Positions 58,097 to 64,000 of a DNA stretch of 64,000 nucleotides are shown in pieces (positions within the stretch are counted from its first letter, which is position 1; every line of letters begins with the position of its first letter). A program made the translations under genes and the position numbers. The notes below the pieces were generated by a model. That model was not told where the DNA came from. It did no database searches and saw nothing but the letters and a program-made list of their open reading frames with translations. This DNA is from Aquilaria yunnanensis. Its lineage: Eukaryota > Streptophyta > Magnoliopsida > Malvales > Thymelaeaceae. The stretch is from NCBI GenBank assembly GCA_039654915.1, contig CM077594.1:14445001-14509000 (forward strand), read 5' to 3'.

Positions 58097-59420
58097 GTAT
58101 TTTTGATTCTGTGTTATAGTGAAACTTATTGTTACTAATTTGTTATTTTTGACAGAACATACGTGTGCTTATGTGTATTAAGAAATCAAGTAATTTACAC
58201 AGCATTGAGGTGTTTACATCTACAACAATAAAAAATATACGACCCTAACTACTAGCTGAGCAGAACACGATAAGGACGAAGAGGTTTTAAAGAGCCTCAA
58301 TATAGCAAACCAAACCTTTTGCCTAGAATTTGGATAGAATAAGAAGATAAATAAAAACAGAAGACAATTATCATGAAACTTAACTACAAAAGAGTAATTA
58401 TCATAAAAATGTTTTACAAAAGAGCAATTTCAAGAAGAAAATATAGTTCAATTCATATGATTTATCAAAATAAAAAGCATAAAATCACCATGGAAAAACT
58501 AATTATTTCAAAAAAATATTGGTCAAACAAAGAACCGAAACCAACCAATGAAAAGAACTAAGATAAAATCATCATCAGACACAAAACAATGAGGGCTCTA
58601 AAGTAATTACAAACAAAGATGGAACAAGATCATGGAACAATTAGCGGTAGCATATCATGGCAGGGACCAGGGGCGGGGTTAAGTTTTGTATTTTTGTTTT
58701 GTTGGCTCAAAGTAAGACTCATCTCCAGTATGATAATTAAGCGTTAAAGCATTAAAAAAGCTGGATTATACAATAGCCCGTTATTAGTTTCAAAGTTTAA
58801 AAATTCTATACGTCTTAAAAAAGCATTTAATAACCCTTAATAGAAAATTTTAAAAATTCTATACGTCCTAACAACAGTATATTCCCCATTTGTTATACTG
58901 ATTGAGACTCGCTACGAAAACCCAAGGAAAGAAAAAGAAAATAAAATAAAAGAACATTTTTACCTCAAAGTTATTTTATCCTATGTATGTTGAAGGGAAA
59001 CAGTGAAGCAAAACAAATTTGTTTTCGTATGCATAATCCATTTTTCTTATTTTGTGTAAGAATATAGCTTGGTACTTTGAGCTCATTAATTACAGAAAAC
59101 ACTGGCATGGGGCCGGAGGTCTGCTGCAACGTGCATTAGAAGAAATAACATCTTATCAGAATGAAAAATTGTCATGAGGTTGAATAATGAACAAGGACGT
59201 GATGCTTTGGCCCTTGAAGTTTTTATATATATTTAGTCCCTTGTTCTACTGGTCTCTCATTGCTCGGCCTAAATTCCGTATCATGAATGGCTGATCAGTT
59301 ATTCAAATCACAAAGAAGTGAGCCACAAACTCAGCACTTACATTGACATCATTAGATGCATCTTAAAACACTACATATATAGTTTCATCATATTCATATA
59401 TATCCCCTAAGCTTGTAGCT
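58097..59420. other. intergenic DNA, no gene seen
   Basis: AT-rich. The first 60 bp continue the repeated-word pattern seen just left of the CACTA element. The 62-residue frame at 58373-58561 is Lys-rich and unrecognised. Confidence 0.5.
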
Positions 59421-60567
59421 TCAAACTTGCGGTGGTGGAGGCTCAACCCAAAACCCATACCAACGAGCTAAATTGGACCGAAGCATAGTTTTCCTATCCA
59501 AATGGGAGTCCCGGTAGAGGCTGCCATCCTGTAACCGGAACGAAAGATGGCCCCTTTTACCATCAATAAAATGTATTGTGTCGGTCGGGCCTTCTAGCTC
59601 CCCAGCCGCGACACTTGTGGTGCCTGAGCCAAACACGTTGAGAAACATCACCCGATTGCCCAAGTTGTCCATCTTCCTCTCCGCCCACACATACTTCCAT
59701 GCACGGCCATGATTGTCCACGATAGCGATTGATGCCCACCATCAAGATATCTCAATTGGATTTAAGCAACTGATGATATTGGGCATATGAAATGCATGAA
59801 TAACGACCTTTATCTAGTGGGTGAAAGTTAGTCAACCATTGCCACAACTCGTCTGCCACATTGAAGGCTGCGAATGTCCTGCCATGGAACTGGAAGTAGA
59901 AGTATCCCAACAAAAATATCACACTGCCCACCCTCGTGCTGTAGTGCCTAAAGCTAGCAAAAAAATGATGCTTCTTTCAGCACTTGTCGCCAGTGCAGTA
60001 GGTGCAGACGCCAATTGAAACTTGAGGAGGATTCGAATATAAGATAACCGTGGAAATGAAGAAAACACAATCTGGACTTGACGGAGGATGGGACAAGGAG
60101 AACTGGTAACCTTCATAGCGTACATGGCTCGGTGGTAGAATGATAAATTTTGTAGTGAAGGGAAAGTACAAACAGGTAGTCGACGGATGAAACTTCCCTA
60201 TCAACAATAGGTGAGCAACCCAACCAAAGTGCACCCCCAGCAGTTTCACTAAGCCCCGACCGGTATTCTTAGTTGAGATGATTACTTTGATCAATTTGTG
60301 TACCAAATCGCGCCTGATTGTTGTGCAAGGTCCCTGCTGACTTTTCAACCATGGTTTGCAAATTTGCAAGGACGACCCCTTGCCGTGATGCAAGGTCAGC
60401 AACCACAGGAACTCTTTTGCTCTGGCGACAAGTGAGAATAGTTTGCGATACAAAAGCTTCCACGCATTGCAAACGATAGGGAAATAAGCCCTAGCCAAGG
60501 AGTCGAGTCCTTCAAGAATGTCGATGACAATCTTATCAGGAAGATCAGAGAGCCGAATGTTGTCCAT
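59421..60567 (-). pseudogene. F-box/DUF295-like gene, broken
   Basis: Plant F-box proteins of this class recruit substrates to SCF ubiquitin ligases. The first frame (60567-59977) starts MDNIRLSDLPDKIVIDILEGL, a clear F-box N-terminus, with VCNAWKLLYR near residues 33-42. It continues into a DUF295-like region (KFIILPPS, HPPSSPDCVFF). A TGA interrupts the frame near 59979. The same frame continues with recognisable residues until another TGA near 59746, and a frameshift leads to the final part at 59711-59421 (AWKYVWAERKMDNLGNRVMFLN, DTIHFIDGKRGHL), which is the usual DUF295 C-terminus. Two stops plus one frameshift make a functional product unlikely. A short intron is possible but would not remove all three lesions. 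Confidence 0.75.
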
Positions 60568-60878
60568 GATGATGATTTACAGCAACTTTTGCTTCTTTTC
60601 ATTGCTTTCCGTTACACTCATCCTTCCTTAGTGCCGGCCGGCTTGAATGAAATACGGGACACAAGACAACTTCTCTCCAAACTTAGGGATTTTTCTATTT
60701 AAAGAGTTGTGGGTGTAATCCATCGTAGATTATGGAATGGGCCTTCCCCTATAAAGTGGCCCAAGTCCATTATTCTTACTCTTGTTGGGCTGGTCAATGC
60801 ACGTCTAAATGCTTGAGTCCTATTGGCACAATTAGACCGCACAGCTGGATATTCGGCTTTTCATTTGCATGCGTGTTG
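60568..60878. other. 5' flank of the F-box pseudogene
   Basis: About 300 bp with no gene; may hold the old promoter of the F-box gene. Confidence 0.4.
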
Positions 60879-60886
60879 TATGTAAC

Positions 60887-61884
60887 TAGGGGTATAAAAT
60901 GAGTCGAGCCTTATTGAATAGTTCAAGCTCGAGTTCATTTTTAATATTTTTGAATTGAGCCTAACGAGTTTCGAGCTCGAACACGAGCTATATTTTATGT
61001 TTGAATCTTAAATATGTTCGGTTTGAACTTTTATCGAGCTTAACAAACCTATTATAAAATGTATATAATATAATTTTTTAATAAAAAAAAATATATATCT
61101 TAAAATTGTAATTAATGTATCTCAAGATTCTTGACCCGTTCACCCAAACCATTCACCCCCAGTCACCCTCATAGGCCCCACCCTCACGTTGCAAGTCGCG
61201 ACGCACCTTCACCCAGATTTGTTTCTCGTCTACCACTTCACCGTCTGTGGGCTGTCGCTGCCCTACCGTTACTTTTTGCGTTCGACGACTGTCACCGTCG
61301 CATCTTCTTGCCATCATGCTGTTAGTTGTCCCATCATTGAGCCTACTCTCCATCGATTATTGTGCCATCGATCCTTTTCTCCATCGTGCCGTCGTCGCGC
61401 CATCGAGTCTTCTCTCTGTGGAGCCTCCCCTATCTTAGTCGCACCGCACGAACAACCAACATTGCACCATCCAGTAGCCACTGGAAATTCACACCCAATA
61501 ACCTAGCTCCTGTCTGATTCATACAGTTCTTGATTAGTAGATGTATTTTTCTTCTTCAATTTTGATGATTTTTGTGTTGAAATTATGATGATTTCGTATA
61601 ATAGGGTTAGTATATGTGTTTTGCTTGCTTGATTTTAGTTTATGTATAATAGGCTACTATTTTGAGATCAACCATGCTTGTCGAGCTCAAGCCGATCTCC
61701 ACTACTCAAGCTCATGAACCAAGTGCATTGAGCCTCTTGAGCTAATGATTCGAGCCCGAGCCTACTATGAGCCAAGCTTGAACCTTGTTTATGAAGTTCG
61801 TTGGGCTCGAGCCTACTTCAATGTGAAACGAGCTGAACTCGAGCCTAGCCTGTTCGAGCTCGGTTCAACTCGTTTACACCCCTA
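60887..61884. mobile_element. non-autonomous hAT element (998 bp)
   Basis: The left end is TAGGGGTATAAAATGAGT and the complement of the right end is TAGGGGTGTAAACGAGT. Flanking 8-mers TATGTAAC (60879-60886) and TATATAAC (61885-61892) match at 7 of 8. Subterminal DNA is rich in GAGCTCGA words, like the hAT at 21573-22636. The core (about 61130-61500) is a GC-rich piece that might be a captured gene fragment; no family is recognised. Confidence 0.75.
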
Positions 61885-61892
61885 TATATAAC

Positions 61893-62494
61893 AATGAACT
61901 CACCAAGTTAACAAAATGAGAAAAAAGGTGGCCGATCGGTCTTCGTTATGGTCTTAGATTTACTTGTTTTACTAATCTTTCAGTCTCGACATAAGAAATT
62001 AATTAGTTTAAGTACACGACATTGGACAGCTCCATCTACTTTATGTATAGTTTTTCATTATAAAAGTTAGAAACGGTGAACATAAACATAAAGAGAAGGA
62101 AATCAATAACCGTTAAAAAGTACAAATAGAAATTTGGATTAAAAGAAACAGCTTAAACTTTTGGAAGATTGATTTACAACCAATTGGAACTTCAAAGTCC
62201 GGTTGGATCATTGGAAAATTATAATCTCGCAGATGGGCATGTTAGCATGATATAAATTGATTGGTTAAAGTTCTAGGTTACATGAAAGATTTCTCTTTTT
62301 TAAAACCAAATGATAGATTTAGTTGAGGTGACTTAAGGTAAACTTTAATGTGGGTCTTTTTCCTTATTTTTTTTTGTCTCATTTGAGTCACAAAACTTCA
62401 TTTTATCCTAATGAAATCCTTAACTTATATAGCACATTCTGCCTGGGCTGTTGTTACTTCGACCGTTAACTTGGATAGAAAATTAGTAAAAAAT
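61893..62494. other. intergenic DNA, no gene seen
   Basis: AT-rich with no supportable feature. Confidence 0.5.
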
Positions 62495-63345
62495 GTCCAG
62501 TATAGTCCTTATACTTTCTTCAGTCAACTCCAAGCACCCTAAAATTTAAAAAATCTAATATTTCAACTATCCTCTCCACATCAGTCACCCTCTCTCCCTC
62601 TACTCACTTCGAAACCATCTACCCAGAACCCCGCCGGCAAAGCCCCTCCCGCCCGGTTGCTCAGACCAATGTCTAATTTCTATAAAAATTTCACTTTTCG
62701 GCACAAAAAATAGCAAGAAATTGATCCAGTGATCAACTTCTCTCCTGAAGAAAACATTGGCAAAGAGGGTATTAATCCGGTGACCTACAAGCCCAAAAAC
62801 GGTGGCTGGAGTTCGTCGGCTTCCACATCTAGTCGGATCGCCTAGAGCGCGAGAGGCTGTGACCACCGGCTAAGAAACAGTTCACCGTTCTATGTGACCA
62901 AATGCAGGCTGGAGTTTGTGTCGTTGGATTCATTTTTTGGAGTGAAAATCGACAATCGAATTGGAGGAGGGAGGCCGCAGAGGAGTCTTGTAGGGGGAGC
63001 GAAATCAACAATTAAGACGAGGCTGTGGAGGGGGAGCGCCGGAAGTGGGCTGGTGGCGAGGATGGAGGCCGCAGAGGAGTCATGGAGGGGTAGAGAAATC
63101 GGCAATCATAATAGGGCTTGGGCAGGGGAGCATCGGGGGAGGGGGGACGGCGGACGGCGAGGAAAGAGGTCGCAGAGGAGTCGTGGAGGGAGGGACGGTG
63201 GAGGGGGAGGGTGGGAGACGGGATTTGGGTGAGGGATTTGATGAATGGGTGGTTGATATGGAAGATCTATAAATTTAGGGTGCTTTAAGTAGGGTGGAAG
63301 AAAATATAAGGATTAAATAAGGTGGAAGAAAATATAGGCTCTAGA
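62495..63345. mobile_element. probable MULE-like element with GC-rich core
   Basis: The left end (AGTCCTTATACTTTCTTC, then AAGCACCCTAAAATTT) is matched by the complement of the right end (AATCCTTATATTTTCTTCC, then AAAGCACCCTAAATTT). The right end carries an extra tandem copy of its outer part. No clean target duplication was found. The core is GC-rich with repeats starting GAGGCCGCAGAGGAGTC at 62971 and 63065 and GAGGTCGCAGAGGAGTC at 63176; ORFs there are repeat-driven. Confidence 0.5.
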
Positions 63346-64000
63346 GGAGAAACCTAGACAAGAGGTGATGAGCATTTATTTCAGATATTTTTAAAATGTT
63401 GAAAATTTTTATGTTTTAAAGGAATATAGACTATTTAGTAATAAAGTTTAGGATTTCTTTTCGAACTTCATATTTTAATAGATAAATTTATAGATAACTA
63501 TAAAATAGTCATCTAACTTTAATCTAGGATACATTGATGGCCATTCACCTTAGTTATTGTCATTTTTATACCTATTATACATACGTATCCATACACCAAA
63601 TATAAAAGCTGAATAATTACTACTATTACTTTGGCACATCCAGTGGTTATTAAATTGTCATTAATTTAACAATTTTTTTTAGTATTTAGTAGTGATTCAA
63701 AATTTAATTGTTGTTTTTTGATTAATTATTTTTTAAGGCACCAACTTAATCAGATCCTACAATTAATTGTACATTTATATTGACATTCATGTTGCAACTA
63801 TTACCTAAATAGAATATCCAGTAATGTAGAAAATCATTTAGAGATTGTAACCTAAAAATTTGTAACCTACAAATTTAAGTTCATAATTAAGATAAAAGAA
63901 ATTGTAATATACAAATTTAAGTATTAATTCTCACTAATAAACAAGCCATTATTTGTATTAATGTTATATTCTTGATTTAAAGAGAGCATGACCATAGATT
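63346..64000. other. intergenic DNA, no gene seen
   Basis: AT-rich with no supportable feature. Confidence 0.5.

Noticed and set aside
61131..61506. GC-rich ORFs in several frames inside the hAT element
   Set aside because: No recognisable domain and open in overlapping frames; possibly a captured fragment but not supportable as a gene.

Overview
The window reads as a transposon-rich intergenic region of a eudicot plant nuclear genome. The evidence is GT-AG introns in AT-rich DNA, plant transposon families (Athila LTR element, CACTA, FAR1-type MULE, hAT and Stowaway MITEs), remnants of an endogenous pararetrovirus (Caulimoviridae) and plant-type gene families. I cannot name the species. The only host gene that looks intact is a six-exon NADPH:quinone oxidoreductase of the PIG3/zeta-crystallin type on the minus strand (14214-15624; possible extra 5' exon at 16029-16109). 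Two loci (16675-16866 and 24943-25122, minus) share a small-protein sequence whose codon differences look like purifying selection.

Left part (2.1-11.1 kb): a rearranged cluster of decayed pararetrovirus sequence. On the plus strand it runs protease, reverse transcriptase/RNase H, unknown C-terminal region, a C2H2 zinc-finger ORF, a 35S-like promoter, coat-protein region and protease again, so one circular unit of about 6 kb is over-represented. At about 8504 it switches to an inverted copy of the RT/RNase H region. From 11 to 30 kb there are small DNA elements, many with clear target-site duplications (TSDs): a TIR element with an HMA-like fragment (12.5-13.4 kb), three Stowaway-like MITEs, two copies of one roughly 460 bp MITE, hAT elements (18268-18680; 21573-22636 carrying 14-3-3 exon pieces; 26615-28091) and MULEs (20439-23620; 26937-27876).

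Centre (30255-58093): a three-level nest. A CACTA element (ends CACTACTAGAAAAA, TSD ATT) contains a MULE-like segment (about 34.87-57.07 kb) with a broken FAR1/SWIM transposase gene and a convergent, broken ULP1 (C48) protease-like gene. That gene is split by a 12.8 kb Athila retrotransposon (41869-54664, TSD CCGTC). The two 1420 bp Athila LTRs show only five differences that I could find, all transitions, so the insertion is recent, yet gag-pol carries three in-frame stops. Each LTR has five copies of the 16 bp palindrome TGGCGACGCGTCGCCA upstream of a TATA box. A related cluster lies inside the element upstream of the env-like ORF, next to plausible splice sites; this is the most interesting regulatory signal in the window.

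Right part (58.1-64 kb): a broken F-box/DUF295 gene (59421-60567), a hAT element (60887-61884) and a probable MULE-like element with GC-rich tandem repeats (about 62495-63345). The rest is AT-rich sequence in which I see no gene. The genes do not form a pathway; the logic of the window is serial transposon insertion, gene-fragment capture and decay around one host gene.
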